A DNA stretch of 64,000 nucleotides. Source: Pantoea sp. Eser. Its GTDB lineage: Bacteria; Pseudomonadota; Gammaproteobacteria; Enterobacterales; Enterobacteriaceae. This document shows, piece after piece, positions 9,655 to 21,128 of the stretch. The stretch is from positions 1 to 64,000 of the forward strand of contig SZZY01000007.1 in assembly GCA_009830035.1 (NCBI GenBank). The letters run 5' to 3'. The notes beneath the pieces are model-generated. The model was not told the origin of the DNA, did no database searches, and saw only the letters and a list, made by a program, of their open reading frames with translations. Positions within the stretch are counted from its first letter, which is position 1, and every line of letters starts with the position of its first letter. The translations under genes were made by a program, and so were the position numbers.

Positions 9655-11523
9655 TTAAATCTCGACCTGGGTGCCTAACTCGATCACCCGGTTTGGCGGG
9701 ATCTCAAACTGGTCAGGGGTGCGTAACGCATTGCGCTGCAGCGCCATGAACAGCTTGCCACGCAGCCGCAGATACCACGGCCGTTTGCCGATAATCAGCG
9801 ACTCATGCGACATAAAGAAAGAGGTCTCCATAATCCGGCAGTTCAGCCCTTCCAGCCCACAACGGTGGAAAATCTCCTCCACGTTCGGCGTTTCACGCCA
9901 GCCATAGCTGGCTACCACACGCCAGAAGGTCGGCGATAGCTGCTCAATCGTCACCCGCCGCACATTGTGCACGTAGGGCGCATCTTCAGTACGCAGCGTC
10001 AGCAGCACCACCCGTTCATGCAGCACTTTGTTGTGCTTGAGGTTATGCAGCATAGCAAACGGGATCAAGTTCAGCGCACGCGACATATAGACCGCGGTGC
10101 CCGGCACCCGCACCGGCGGCGATTTATCCAGTGACGCAATCATCGCCTCCAGTGAGTTGCCGTGCTCATGCATCCGGCGCAGCAGGCGGAAACGTTCGCT
10201 TTTCCACGTCGTCATAATGATAAACATCACTAGGCCGAGGCAGAGCGGCAACCAGCCACCCGAGAAGATTTTAACCAAGTTGGCGGTAAACAGCGGCACG
10301 TCGATAAACAGCATCAGCAGTAGGATCACGCCAACCGCCAGCTTATGCCAGTGCCAGTTTTTAATCGCCACGGTGCAGGAGAGAATCGAGGTCAGCACCA
10401 TGGTACCGGTCACCGCAATGCCGTAGGCCGCGGCCAGATTGCTGGAGTGTTCAAAGCTGATAATCACAATCAGCACTGCGAAATAGAGCACCCAGTTGAT
10501 CATCGGAATATAAATCTGGCCCGATTCACGCTCCGAGGTATGAATGATCCGCATGCCGGGCAGATACCCGAGCCGGACCGCCTGGCGCGTCAGCGAGAAA
10601 ACGCCGGAGATCACCGCCTGCGAGGCGATGACCGTCGCCAGGGTCGCCAGAATCAGCATCGGGATCAGCGCCCAGTCCGGAGCCAGCAGGAAAAAGGGAT
10701 TTTTAATCGCTTTAGGATCACTGAGCAGCAGCGCGCCCTGACCAAAATAGTTCAGCACCAGTGACGGCAGCACCACTGAAAACCACGCCAGCCGGATCGG
10801 GATTTTACCGAAGTGACCCATATCAGCATACAGCGCTTCCACGCCGGTAATCGCCAGCACCACCGCGCCCAGCGCGAAAAAGGAGACCGATTTGTATTGC
10901 AGGAAGAAATTAACCGCATAGGCAGGATTGAGCGCCTGCAGAACTTCCGGGTTCTTCATGATGCCGTTAACGCCGAGGATCGCCAGCACCAGGAACCACA
11001 GCAGCATCACCGGCGCAAACAGCTTGCCGACCATGCCGGTTCCGTGTTTCTGAATCGCAAACAGCAGCGTCAATACCGCAATCGACAGCAGCACGATAAA
11101 GGGATCAAGCGACGGAGCGGCAATTTCCAGACCTTCTATCGCCGACATCACTGAAATCGCTGGCGTGATCACTACTTCGCCATAGAAGAAGCTGCCGCCA
11201 ATCAGGCCCATGATTACCAGCACCGCCGTGGCACGGTCACCGGTATGACGGCCCGCCAGCGACATCAGGGTCAGTATTCCCCCTTCGCCAGCGTTGTCGG
11301 CCCGCATGACGTAGCTGATGTATTTCAGTGAAACCACCAGCACCAGTAGCCAAAAAATCAGCGACAGAAAACCAAATACCGCACCGCGTTCCACGCCGAA
11401 GCCGAACTGGCCGGAGAGACATTCACGCAAGGTATACAGCGGACTGGTGCCGATATCCCCATAGACAACACCAATAGCGGCCAGCGTTAACCCACCAAGT
11501 GACTGCTTATTATCCGAGCTCAT
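9655..11523 (-). CDS. kup: Low-affinity potassium uptake protein Kup
   Basis: A 622-residue K+:H+ symporter of the KUP/HAK family, same length as E. coli Kup. The family signature [17 protein letters not shown] is at residues 18-34, about 12 membrane helices follow, and the hydrophilic C-terminal domain ends with [12 protein letters not shown]. No gaps or stops are visible. It is divergent from ravA. As the only intact ion transporter here outside ATP synthase, it is presumably maintained by selection. Confidence 0.95.
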   Translation of the reverse strand: MSSDNKQSLGGLTLAAIGVVYGDIGTSPLYTLRECLSGQFGFGVERGAVFGFLSLIFWLLVLVVSLKYISYVMRADNAGEGGILTLMSLAGRHTGDRATAVLVIMGLIGGSFFYGEVVITPAISVMSAIEGLEIAAPSLDPFIVLLSIAVLTLLFAIQKHGTGMVGKLFAPVMLLWFLVLAILGVNGIMKNPEVLQALNPAYAVNFFLQYKSVSFFALGAVVLAITGVEALYADMGHFGKIPIRLAWFSVVLPSLVLNYFGQGALLLSDPKAIKNPFFLLAPDWALIPMLILATLATVIASQAVISGVFSLTRQAVRLGYLPGMRIIHTSERESGQIYIPMINWVLYFAVLIVIISFEHSSNLAAAYGIAVTGTMVLTSILSCTVAIKNWHWHKLAVGVILLLMLFIDVPLFTANLVKIFSGGWLPLCLGLVMFIIMTTWKSERFRLLRRMHEHGNSLEAMIASLDKSPPVRVPGTAVYMSRALNLIPFAMLHNLKHNKVLHERVVLLTLRTEDAPYVHNVRRVTIEQLSPTFWRVVASYGWRETPNVEEIFHRCGLEGLNCRIMETSFFMSHESLIIGKRPWYLRLRGKLFMALQRNALRTPDQFEIPPNRVIELGTQVEI

Positions 11524-11816
11524 AGAGTTATCTTTTGTTGAAGTCTAAGAGGCGCAAAAACCCCTCGCTCAAGCCATCAAAAAGCGCACAGTATGCACGT
11601 ATTGCCGAAAATTCCCATCCCCGGTTAACCTGACCACCGGCGGGATGCGGCGGTTTTTTACCTTAGAAACCGCGGCTTAGGGCCGCTTTCCCGTTAACCG
11701 AATCTTCTGAAACAAAAAAGCTGACAGCTATCAACGCTTCCACGCATCATTATCTATAGAGTAAGGCGCTTGCTTAAGTGCGGCGGCCCGACGATTGTAA
11801 GGACATTGATGTGATT
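11524..11816. other. kup-ravA intergenic region
   Basis: A 293-base divergent intergenic stretch. It contains a short GC-rich inverted sequence near 11630-11650 and an A/T-rich segment before ravA. I see no clear promoter match, RNA gene or ORF. Confidence 0.4.
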
Positions 11817-13313
11817 ATGGCTCAACCCCATCTTTTGGCAGAAAGAATTTCTCGCCTAAGCAATGCGTTAGAAAAAGGCCTGTATGAACGGCATCATGCC
11901 ATTCGCCTTTTCCTGCTGGCCGCACTCAGCGGTGAAAGCGTGTTCCTTCTGGGTCCGCCTGGCATTGCCAAGAGTCTGATTGCCCGCCGCCTAAAATATG
12001 CCTTCCAGCACGCCCGCGCCTTTAAATACCTGATGACCCGTTTCTCCACCCCGGAAGAGGTGTTTGGCCCGCTGTCGATCCAGGCGCTCAAAGATGAGGG
12101 CCGCTATCAGCGCCTGACCAAAGGCTATGACCAAAGGCTATCTGCCCGATGCGGAGATTGTCTTTCTCGATGAGATCTGGAAAGCCGGTCCGGCCATTCT
12201 GAATACCCTGCTGACCGCGATTAACGAACGCCGCTTCCGCAACGGCGACAGCGAAGAAAAAATTCCGATGCGGCTGCTGGTCACCGCCTCCAACGAACTG
12301 CCGGAAGCCGACAGCGGTCTTGAAGCGCTGTATGACCGGATGCTGATCCGCTTATGGCTGGACAACGTGCACGAGAAGCAGAACTTCCGCAGCATGCTGA
12401 CGCATCAGCAGGATGAAAATGCCAATCCGGTGGCGGAATCGCTGCGCATCAGCGATGAAGAGTATGCCCAGTGGCAGCTCGGCATCAGCTAGGTCAGTTT
12501 ACCCGATGCGGTGTTTGAGCTGATTTACCAACTGCGACAGCAGCTGGAGAGCCAGCCAGCGGCCCCTTACATTTCTGACCGGCGCTGGAAAAAAGCCATT
12601 CACCTGCTGCAGGCCAGCGCCTTTTACAGCGGCCGCAACGCCATCGCGCCGATCGACCTGATCCTGCTGAAAGATTGCCTGTGGCACGATGTCGCCTCAA
12701 TGCAGCTGCTGGAACGCGAAATCGACCTGTTAATGACCCAGCATGCTTGGCAACAGCAGCCGATGCTGCTCAAGGCTGCAACAGATCAAAGCGCGCCGGA
12801 TGGCCTTACAGCAGCAACAGAGCATGGCGCAGGCGATCACGCTGGAGAAGCACAGCGGCATGTTCAGCCGCAAACCCTGTTACGATTTACCGGAAAATCT
12901 CACTGACGATCAGCTGACGCTGATGCTGCAATATCCACTGACGCTGCACGATATGCAGGTCACGCATCTGGTGATCGCCCGCGACACACTGCATCAGTGG
13001 CTGCAAAAAGGCGGCGAGATACGCGGCAAGCTCAACGGTATAGGCTTCGCGCAGACGCTGGATCTGCAGGTCGATGCGCAAAACTGCCTGGCGATACGTG
13101 ACGTCAGCCTGCAATCCTCACGCCTGACGCTGCCTGGCGCCAGCAATAGCGATAATTATCGAGGCGCTGGATACGCTGGAAAGTGAGTTACGCAGCCAGC
13201 GTCACCTGTTCAGCCAGCATCAGCGCTGCCTGTTTATCAGCGATGACTGGCTGGCGCGGGTTGAGACCAGCCTGCAGGATGTAGCGGAACAGCTGAAACA
13301 GGCGCGTAAATGA
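11817..13313 (+). pseudogene. ravA: MoxR AAA+ ATPase RavA, inactivated
   Basis: Hexameric MoxR-type ATPase that works with ViaA and LdcI. Walker A ([16 protein letters not shown]), Walker B ([11 protein letters not shown]) and sensor motifs match E. coli RavA. Lesions: a 13-base tandem duplication (GACCAAAGGCTAT twice, about 12117-12142) shifts the frame just before Walker B; TAG at 12490-12492 sits in a CTAGG context; a third shift follows HAWQQQPML near 12770; and about a dozen residues plus frame are lost near 13150. The stop TGA overlaps the viaA start (ATGA), indicating original translational coupling. Confidence 0.9.
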
Positions 13314-14946
13314 TCTCACTGGAGACGCTCAGCACGCTGCTCTCAATCGGCGAAACCGAACTGATTGAAGAGTTCATTATCGCTCTGCTGGCGTCGCCCC
13401 GCAACTGGCGCTGTTTTTTGAAAAATTTCCCGGCCTGAAAAAAGCATTGCTGCGCGATGTGCCGCGCTGGAAAGCGGAAATCAACGCTGAACTGAAGGCC
13501 ACGCCGGTACCCGCCGTGCTGGCGGAGGAGTTTCAGCTGTTTCAGCTGTTTCAGCGGGTGCAGCTGCTCAGCGATCGTCAGTTCAGCCAGCAGCTTGATG
13601 ACACGCTACAAACGCTGGAACGCCTGCCCTCACCGTTTATTGATGAAGCCCGCCGGCTACTGCAACACACCGACATCCACCATCTCAGCAGTGCGCAGCA
13701 TACGCTGTTTTTACAGCTCTGGCGGCTGAGCCTGACGCTGCAAACCCTGACGCTGAATCAGCAACTGCTGGAGCAGCAGCGCGAACGTCTGATGGCGGAA
13801 CTGCTGCAGCGTATGGCGCTGAGTGGTCAGCTGGCGCCGATGCTGAGCGACGATGACGAAGCGGCAGCAGGCCGGCTGTGGAACATGAGTAAAACTTCGC
13901 TGCAGCCCGGCGACTACCAGCTGATGCTGCAGTACGATGATTTTCTGGCGCAGCAGCCGGAACTGCTGAAGCTGGCCCAGCAGCTCGGCCGCAGCCGGGA
14001 AGCGAAATCGGTGCCGTCACAGGATGCGCCGCTGGAGGCGTTTCATCAGCTGGTCCACGAGCCGGCGGCGGTACCGGAGGAGGTCAGCGGCATTCATCAG
14101 AGCGATGATGTGCTGCGCCTGCTGCCACCGGAGCTGGCTGCGCTAAGCATCAGCGAGCTGGAGTTTTACCGTCGGCTGGTGGAGAAACGCCTGCTGACCT
14201 ACAAGCTGCAGGGCGATGCTTGGCATGAAAAAGTGACCCAGCGGCCGATCAGCCACCAGCATCATGAAGAGCAGCCGCGCGGACCGTTTATTGTCTGCGT
14301 CGATACCTCCGGTTCCATGGGCGGGTTCAACGAGCGCTGCGCCAAAGCGTTCTGCCTGGCACTGCTGAAGGTGGCGCTGGCCGATCGTCGTCGCTGCTAC
14401 ATTATGCTGTTCGCCCATGAGGTAATTGGCTATGAGCTGACCGGTGGTGATGGCCTTGAGCAGGCCATTCGCTTCCTCAGCCAGCGTTTTCGCGGCGGCA
14501 CCGATCTGGCCGCCTGTCTCTCGGCCGTAGTTAAGCGCATGGAAGGGGCGATCTGGCAGGAGGCGGACGCGGTGATTGTCTCCGATTTTATCGCCCAGCG
14601 GCTGCCGGAAGAGGTGATCGGCGCCATTAAACAGCGCCAGCGACACAATCGGCAACGTTTTCACGCCGTGGCGATGTCGACCCACGGCAAGCCCGGCATT
14701 ATGCGCATCTTCGACCATATCTGGCGCTTCGATACCGGCATGAAAAGCCGCCTGCTGCGCCACTGGCGGCGCCAAGTCATCAAGCAGAAATGCTTATTTG
14801 CTATAGTGAATCACTGCCATTTTTTCACACAGCAATCTGGAGTACCTTGTGACTACCGTCCACCCTCATTGCGATCTGCCCACGCCGACGCGAACCTTAA
14901 CTGCTCTCCGGCGAGAATATTGAACAAAAACGTGCCGAACTGCTGA
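13310..14946 (+). pseudogene. viaA: VWA-domain protein ViaA, frameshifted
   Basis: Partner of RavA carrying a C-terminal von Willebrand A domain (MIDAS motif [13 protein letters not shown], later [11 protein letters not shown] and [11 protein letters not shown]). The start MISLETLSTLL overlaps ravA. An extra C near 13400 shifts the frame after IIALLASP, so only the ORF from 13447 is open. A 9-base tandem repeat (TTTCAGCTG) gives FQLFQLFQ near residue 30 of that ORF. The C-terminal [11 protein letters not shown], where E. coli ViaA ends, continues here about 57 codons into the 5' end of ovoA before a stop. Confidence 0.87.
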
Positions 14947-16984
14947 CCTACTTCCACCAGACCTGGGAGCAGTACGAAAGTCTGCCTACCTGCCTGATCC
15001 GCAGGCCTAGTTTACCAAAGCCATTCCGCTGCGTCATCCGCTGATCTTCTATTTTGGTCATACCGCCACCTTCTACATTAATAAGCTGATGGCCGGACGC
15101 TGCATTGAGGCACGCCTCGACGATCGCATTGAAGCGATGATGGCGATTGGCGTCGATGAGATGAGCTGGGACGATCTCAACGACAGCCACTATGAGTGGC
15201 CAACCATCGACGAGGTACGTGTCTATCGTGGCCGGGTCAAAGCGCTGGTCAGCGATCTGATCCAGACAATGCCGCTGAGCTTACCGATCCAGTGGGACAG
15301 CCCGGCCTGGGTGATCCTAATGGGGATCGAGCATGAGCGTATTCACCTAGAAACCTCCAGCGTGCTGCTCCGGCAGCTGCCCGTTGACTGGGTGACGCCG
15401 CAACCGGCCTGGCCAGTCTGTCCGCTGGCGCGCCATCAGCGCCAGGATGTGCCGGCCAACAGCCTGCTGCCGATGCCGGGCGGCCGCGTTACGCTGGGTA
15501 AAACCGATGATACCTACGGCTGGGATAACGAATATGGCAGCCAGCAGATCACGCTGCAGCCGTTCAAAGCCAGCAAAATGCTGGTCAGTAACGCCGAGTT
15601 TTTTGAATTTGTCAGCGCAGGCGGCTATCAGGACGCCCGCTGGTGGGATGACGAAGGCTGGGGCTGGCGCCAGTTTGCCGAGGCGGAGATGCCAACCTTC
15701 TGGGTCGGCACGCCAGCGATGCCCGATCAGCTTAAGCTGCGTCTGATGTGTAAAGAAGTGGCAATGCCGTGGGACTGGCCAGCGGAAGTGAACCAGCTGG
15801 AAGCGTCAGCCTTCTGTCGCTGGAAAGCCGACCAGAGTGGAATGGCTATCCAGCTGCCGTGCGAAGCGGAATGGTATCAGCTGCGTGAGCAGGTCGCCGG
15901 CGATCAGCCACAGTGGGATCGGGCACCTGGCAATATCAATCTGGCGTACTGGGCCTCTTCCAGCCCGGTCGATCAGTTTGCTCAGGGCGAGTTCTTCGAT
16001 ATCGTCGGCAACGCCTGGCAGTGGACCACCACGCCGACCAACGGCTTTGAAGGCTTTAAAGTTCATCCACTGTATGATGACTTTTCCACCCCGACCTTTG
16101 ATGGCAAGCACTCGCTGATTAAAGGCGGCAGCTGGATCTCGACCGGCAACGAAGCGCTGAAATCGGCGCGCTATGCGTTCCGCCGTCATTTCTTCCAGCA
16201 CGCCGGTTTCCGCTACGTGGTCTCCAGCCATCAGGAAAGCATGACGCTGAATCCGTATGAAACCGACGCCATGGTGTCGCAGTATCTGGATTTCCAGTAT
16301 AGCCCGCGCTATTTCGGAGTCGATAATTACGCCGAAAGCCTGGTGAAACTGGCGCTGAACTACACCACGTCGCACGCTGAAGCGCTGGATATTGGCTGCG
16401 CCACCGGACGCGCCAGTTTTGAGCTGGCCCGCCATTTTGAACGCGTTACCGGCATGGATTACTCGGCGCGCTTTATTGACGTGGCGTTGCAGCTGACCAG
16501 CGGCGAAGATTTCCGCTACGTCGTACCGCAGGAGGGCGATCTGGTGGAGTATCACCAGGTTCGCCTGAAAGATTTCGGGCTGGATGGCAATCTGGCGCAG
16601 CGCATTCAGTTTGTGCAGGGCGACGCCTGTAATCTCAAACCGCAACCGACCCGCTACGATCTGGTGCTGGCCTCCAATCTGATCGATCGCCTGCGCCAGC
16701 CTGCGCGCTTCCTGCAGGATGTCACGCCGATGCTGCGTCCGGGCGGCATCCTGCTGTTCTCCTCGCCTTACACCTGGCTGGAAGCGTACACGCCTAAAGA
16801 GAACTGGCTGGGCGGCATACGCGAAAATGGCGAGGCGCTGACGACGCTGCAGGCGCTGCAACGGCTGCTGGCGGCCGACTTTGAACTGCTGGATACGCCG
16901 CAGGACATGCCGTTTGTGATCCGTGAAACGGCGCGCAAATTCCAGCACACGCTGGCGCAGGTTACCGTCTGGCGTAAACGCTAA
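14849..16984 (+). pseudogene. ovoA: Ovothiol synthase OvoA, 5' end damaged
   Basis: OvoA makes 5-histidylcysteine sulfoxide from His and Cys with a non-haem iron centre; its C-terminal domain is a predicted N-methyltransferase for ovothiol. The likely start is GTG 14849 after CTGGAG. The first 70 codons are broken: shifts near 14895 and 15000, and a TAG in GCCTAG at about 15006. From 15041 all is open. Seen: the iron-ligand motif HERIHLE (near 15330), an FGE-sulfatase domain (GGSWISTGNEALKSARYAFR), then a SAM methyltransferase (ALDIGCATGRASFE). Another conserved His (YFGHTATFY, about 15060) lies before the ATG at 15089, so initiation there would lose it. A shortened enzyme is possible but doubtful. 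Confidence 0.85.
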
Positions 16985-17086
16985 GTTACCCGGCAGCGGC
17001 ACCCGTCGCTGCCGGTTGTTGCCTGAACCGCGCTTTTGCTGCACATTCTCCCTTGTTCAATTCAAAGCAGCCTAACGAGGATGGCC

Positions 17087-17548
17087 ATGGCCGAACATCT
17101 GCAGCTCGATAACCTGGATCGCGGCATCCTGAATGCCCTGCTGGATAACGCGCGTACCGCTTACGCCGAACTGGCAAAACAGTTTAATGTCAGCCCCGGC
17201 ACCATCCATGTGCGGGTGGAGAAAATGAAGCAGGCCGGCATAATACTGGGCACCCGCGTCGACATCGATCCCCGTCAGCTGGGCTTCGATGTCTGCTGTT
17301 TTATCGGCATCATCCTGAAGAGTGCCCGCGATTATCCGGCAGCGCTAAGCAAACTGGACGCGCTGGATGAGGTGGTGGAGGCCTGGTACACCACCGGCCA
17401 CTACAGCATCTTTATTAAAGTGATGTGCCGCTCGATTGATGCCCTGCAGCAGGTGCTGATCAACAAGATCCAGACTATTGATGAAATTCAATCAACAGAA
17501 ACCCTGATCTCTCTGCAAAACCCGATCATGCGGACCATCAAACCCTGA
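17087..17548 (+). CDS. asnC: Lrp/AsnC-family regulator AsnC
   Basis: A 153-residue transcription factor that in E. coli activates asnA in response to asparagine. N-terminal HTH (LDRGILNALLDNARTAYAEL, VSPGTIHVRVEKMKQAG) and C-terminal RAM domain (GIILKSARDYPAAL, TTGHYSIFIKVMCRS) match E. coli AsnC closely. Start at 17087 is preferred over ATG 17081 because AACGAGG is six bases upstream and the reading MAEHLQLDNLDRG aligns with the E. coli start. The usual target asnA is not adjacent; ovoA occupies that side. Confidence 0.93.
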   Translation: MAEHLQLDNLDRGILNALLDNARTAYAELAKQFNVSPGTIHVRVEKMKQAGIILGTRVDIDPRQLGFDVCCFIGIILKSARDYPAALSKLDALDEVVEAWYTTGHYSIFIKVMCRSIDALQQVLINKIQTIDEIQSTETLISLQNPIMRTIKP

Positions 17549-17635
17549 TCGCAATTCCCCTGTGTACAATCTTATCCCGGACGAATGCAGCGGCTGACAA
17601 CGGCTGCGTTCACCTCCCCTGATCTATTAAACCTG

Positions 17636-17644
17636 TTTTCCACA
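17636..17644 (+). promoter_or_regulatory. DnaA box upstream of mioC
   Basis: TTTTCCACA differs by one base from the DnaA consensus TTATCCACA and lies 59 bases before the mioC start, in the position of the DnaA-regulated mioC promoter known from E. coli. Confidence 0.6.
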
Positions 17645-17702
17645 GGTGGATCACCGCTTGATCACAGCGTGCAATGCCCGCCTTAATGTCCAAGAGAGCA
17701 AG

Positions 17703-18143
17703 ATGGCCGATATTACCTTAATCAGTGGCAGTACCTTGGGCAGCGCCGAGTATGTTGCTGAGCATCTGGAAGAAAAATTACAGGACGCAGGCTTCTCAAC
17801 GCAGATGCTGCACGGCCCGGCGCTGGATGAGGTGCCGCAGGAAGGCATCTGGCTGGTGGTCTGCTCAACCCATGGCGCAGGTGAGACTCCCGATAATCTG
17901 CAACCGTGGTTCGAGGCCATTAGTGAAAGCCAGCCCGATCTCTCGCAGGTCCGTTTTGGTGCCGTCGGTCTCGGCAACCATGAATATGACCTGTTTTGCG
18001 GGGCGATTCGTCAGATCGAGACACTGTTGATCGCCCAGGGTGCACAGCGGATCGGTGATCGACTGGAAATCGACGTGCTTGAGCATGAGATCCCTGAAGA
18101 TCCGGCTGAGGCCTGGGTCATGACGTGGAAAAATGGGATCTGA
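17703..18143 (+). CDS. mioC: Flavodoxin-like protein MioC
   Basis: A 146-residue FMN-binding flavodoxin. The start MADITLISGSTLGSAEYVAEHLEEKL aligns with E. coli MioC; FMN loops are STLGSAEY, STHGAGETPDN and LGNHEYDLFC. Located immediately left of oriC, transcribed towards it, as in E. coli. Intact. In E. coli it has been linked to biotin synthase electron supply. TTG appears for the Leu codon in the sequence CTTGG near the start, a base change in the Dcm context discussed under findings. Confidence 0.93.
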   Translation: MADITLISGSTLGSAEYVAEHLEEKLQDAGFSTQMLHGPALDEVPQEGIWLVVCSTHGAGETPDNLQPWFEAISESQPDLSQVRFGAVGLGNHEYDLFCGAIRQIETLLIAQGAQRIGDRLEIDVLEHEIPEDPAEAWVMTWKNGI

Positions 18144-18214
18144 GACTGGTCGGGGATCGTGAAATAGTGACAATCCCCAGTGGGGGGTGCTGATTTTGTC
18201 CTTTTTAGCCGTTT

Positions 18215-18480
18215 ATTTTGTGGATAATCACCTTTTTTGCTGCGTACAACCGGTATTTATCCAAATAATAACCGTAGTTTGCTTTTTTATCTGTGTATAA
18301 GTCGCCATTTAGATCTCAGCTTATACGGATCAGGATCACCGATCATTAACAGCTAGTGATTTTGGTTAATCCCCTGTTTTGACCGGTGTTCTAGCACATA
18401 TCCACAGAAACCGGCGATCCTAATAAGAGATCTAACAGAAAGATCATATACAGATCTAAGATCCTTTATTTTAAAACCGG
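18215..18480. other. Chromosomal replication origin oriC
   Basis: Between mioC and mnmG, arranged as in E. coli. A perfect R4-type DnaA box (TTATCCACA on the minus strand) is at 18219-18227; R2-like TTATCCAAA at 18257-18265; M/R5-type TTATACACA (minus strand) at 18292-18300; R1-like ATATCCACA at 18398-18406 with one mismatch. An A/T-rich DUE with GATCT-containing 13-mer-like repeats covers about 18420-18475. GATC occurs at high density (eleven or more between 18310 and 18495), as expected for Dam/SeqA control. The conserved context around 18330-18355 (GATCACCGATCATTAAC) also matches E. coli. Confidence 0.95.
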
Positions 18481-18573
18481 ACGATCCCGCGACTTTCACC
18501 CAAGACGGAATTTGAGTAGAATCCACGCCCCAAGACGACGATCCGGCACGTTTATCAACCGAGGTACCACTTC

Positions 18574-20463
18574 ATGTTTTATCAGGATCCTTTTGACGTC
18601 ATCGTAATTGGTGGTGGTCATGCGGGCACCGAAGCCGCAATGGCGGCAGCCCGAATGGGTCAGCAAACCCTGTTACTCACCCATAACATTGATACGCTTG
18701 GACAAATGTCCTGTAACCCGGCGATCGGTGGCATTGGCAAAGGACATCTGGTGAAGGAAGTGGATGCCATGGGGGGTCTGATGGCTCATGCAATCGATCA
18801 GGCCGGTATCCAGTTTAGGATACTAAACGCCAGCAAAGGCCCGGCGGTCAGGGCAACCCGTGCTCAGGCCGATCGCGTGCTCTATCGACAGGCGATCCGC
18901 ACTGCGCTGGAGAATCAGCCCAACCTGATGATCTTCCAGCAGGCGGTTGACGATCTGATTGTGGAAAACGATCGGGTAGTCGGTGCCGTTACCCAGATGG
19001 GGCTGAAATTCCGGGCGAAAACCGTGGTGCTGACGGTGGGGACCTTCCTCGACGGTAAAATTCATATCGGACTGGATAACTACAGCGGCGGTCGCGCAGG
19101 CGATCCGCCATCCATTCCGCTGGCAAAACGGCTGCGTGCCCTGCCGCTGCGGGTTAACCGCCTGAAAACCGGTACGCCGCCGCGCATTGATGCGCGCAGC
19201 ATCGACTTCAGCATACTGGCGCCGCAGCATGGCGATAACCCGATGCCGGTGTTTTCGTTCATGGGCAATGCCTCTCAGCATCCGCAGCAGGTGCCGTGCT
19301 GGATCACCCATACCAACGAAAAAACCCATGAGGTGATCCGCAATAACCTCGATCGCAGCCCGATGTACGCCGGGATCATCGAAGGGATCGGCCCGCGTTA
19401 CTGCCCGTCGATCGAAGACAAGGTGATGCGCTTTGCCGATCGTAATGCGCACCAGATCTTCCTTGAACCGGAAGGGCTGACCAGCAACGAAATTTACCCG
19501 AACGGCATCTCAACCAGCCTGCCGTTTGACGTACAGATACAGATTGTACGATCGATGCAGGGCATGGAAAATGCGAAGATCGTACGTCCGGGCTATGCCA
19601 TTGAGTATGACTTCTTTGATCCGCGCGATCTGAAACCGACGCTGGAGAGCAAATTCATTAACAGTCTGTTCTTTGCCGGACAGATCAACGGCACCACCGG
19701 CTACGAAGAAGCGGCCGCGCAGGGGATGCTGGCTGGCCTCAACGCCGCGCGTCAGTCTGCCGACAAAGAGAGCTGGGCCCCGCGTCGCGATCAGGCTTAC
19801 CTCGGCGTGCTGGTTGACGACCTTTGCACCCTCGGTACCAAAGAGCCGTACCGCATGTTTACCTCCCGCGCCGAGTATCGTCTGATGCTGCGTGAAAATA
19901 ATGCCGATCTGCGTCTGACCGAAACCGGCCGCGAGCTGGGCTTGGTCGATGATGCCCGCTGGGCGCGTTTCAATCAGAAGCTGGAAGCGATTGAGCAGGA
20001 ACGTCAGCGTCTGCGCGATATCTGGGTGCACCCTAAATCGGAGCGCGTTGCCGAGGTGAACACCGTTCTCAGCGCGCCGCTGACCAAAGAAGCCAGCGGC
20101 GAAGATTTGCTGCGCCGTCCGGAAATGACCTACCTCTCCCTGATGACGCTGGATAACTTTGGCCCGGCGCTGGCCGATGAGCAGGCGGCAGAGCAGGTTG
20201 AGATTCAGGTCAAATATGAAGGGTACATTGCGCGTCAGCAGGAAGAGATCGATCGTAAGCAGCGCAACGAGAACACCCTGTTGCCGGTGGATCTGGACTA
20301 TCGCCAGTTCAACGGCCTGTCGAATGAGGTGATCGCCAAGCTGAATGACCACAAGCCAACCTCAATTGGTCAGGCGACGCGCATTTCCGGCATCACGCCG
20401 GCGGCTATCTCTATTCTGCTTATTTATCTGAAAAAACAGGGTCTGCTGCGCAAAAGCGCCTGA
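18574..20463 (+). CDS. mnmG: tRNA uridine-5-carboxymethylaminomethyl synthase MnmG (GidA)
   Basis: A 629-residue FAD protein that, with MnmE, modifies the wobble uridine (cmnm5U34) of several tRNAs. The Rossmann FAD motif [19 protein letters not shown] is at residues 10-28 and the conserved [16 protein letters not shown] follows; the C-terminal helical domain ([35 protein letters not shown]) is present. Full length and very close to E. coli MnmG. Lies right of oriC and is followed by rsmG after 47 bases. Confidence 0.97.
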   Translation: MFYQDPFDVIVIGGGHAGTEAAMAAARMGQQTLLLTHNIDTLGQMSCNPAIGGIGKGHLVKEVDAMGGLMAHAIDQAGIQFRILNASKGPAVRATRAQADRVLYRQAIRTALENQPNLMIFQQAVDDLIVENDRVVGAVTQMGLKFRAKTVVLTVGTFLDGKIHIGLDNYSGGRAGDPPSIPLAKRLRALPLRVNRLKTGTPPRIDARSIDFSILAPQHGDNPMPVFSFMGNASQHPQQVPCWITHTNEKTHEVIRNNLDRSPMYAGIIEGIGPRYCPSIEDKVMRFADRNAHQIFLEPEGLTSNEIYPNGISTSLPFDVQIQIVRSMQGMENAKIVRPGYAIEYDFFDPRDLKPTLESKFINSLFFAGQINGTTGYEEAAAQGMLAGLNAARQSADKESWAPRRDQAYLGVLVDDLCTLGTKEPYRMFTSRAEYRLMLRENNADLRLTETGRELGLVDDARWARFNQKLEAIEQERQRLRDIWVHPKSERVAEVNTVLSAPLTKEASGEDLLRRPEMTYLSLMTLDNFGPALADEQAAEQVEIQVKYEGYIARQQEEIDRKQRNENTLLPVDLDYRQFNGLSNEVIAKLNDHKPTSIGQATRISGITPAAISILLIYLKKQGLLRKSA

Positions 20464-20510
20464 CCTGAAACGGGGCGAGTCGCCTCGCCCCCGCTGACTG
20501 GGCTTACGCT

Positions 20511-21128
20511 GTGATCAACACACTCACCTCGCTGCTGCAGGTAGCCAAGATTTCCCTCTCCGATCAACAAAAACAGCAGCTGGTTGCCTATGTTGGCCTG
20601 CTGGACAAGTGGAACAAAGCCTACAACCTGACTTCAGTGCGCGATCCGCAGCAGATGCTGGTTCGCCATATTCTTGACAGCATTGTGGTGGCGCCACACC
20701 TGATCGGTTCGCGTTTTATTGATGTGGGGACCGGACCGGGCCTGCCAGGCATTCCGCTGGCGATTGTAATGCCTGATGCGCATTTTACGCTGCTCGACAG
20801 CCTCGGTAAGCGAGTGCGCTTCCTGCGCCAGGTGCAACATGAGTTAGGACTTACTAACATCACACCGGTGCAGAGCCGGGTTGAAGAGTTTCCGGCAGAG
20901 CCGCCGTTTGACGGCGTAATCAGCCGGGCATTCGCCTCGCTGACTGACATGGTGAACTGGTGTCATCATCTGCCCGGGGCAGAAGGGCGCTTTTTTGCCC
21001 TTAAAGGTGTCCGTCCGGATGATGAAATCGCCAGCTTACCGGCGGGCTATTGCTGTGATGAGGTGATTAAACTGCAGGTTCCGCAGCTAGAAGGCGATCG
21101 CCACCTGGTGATCCTCCGTCAGCAATAA
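20511..21128 (+). CDS. rsmG: 16S rRNA m7G527 methyltransferase RsmG (GidB)
   Basis: A 205-residue SAM-dependent methyltransferase that methylates N7 of G527 in 16S rRNA. The SAM motif [18 protein letters not shown] is at about residues 66-83, followed by [15 protein letters not shown] and the conserved RVEEFP. Translation appears to begin at GTG 20511 ([17 protein letters not shown]), which aligns with the E. coli start. Intact, same length class as E. coli (207). Confidence 0.95.
   Translation: MINTLTSLLQVAKISLSDQQKQQLVAYVGLLDKWNKAYNLTSVRDPQQMLVRHILDSIVVAPHLIGSRFIDVGTGPGLPGIPLAIVMPDAHFTLLDSLGKRVRFLRQVQHELGLTNITPVQSRVEEFPAEPPFDGVISRAFASLTDMVNWCHHLPGAEGRFFALKGVRPDDEIASLPAGYCCDEVIKLQVPQLEGDRHLVILRQQ

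Noticed and set aside
15806-17044. Minus-strand ORF of 412 codons opposite ovoA
   Set aside because: Pure antisense shadow of the strongly conserved OvoA frame; rich in Gln/Arg from complementary codon bias, without any motif.
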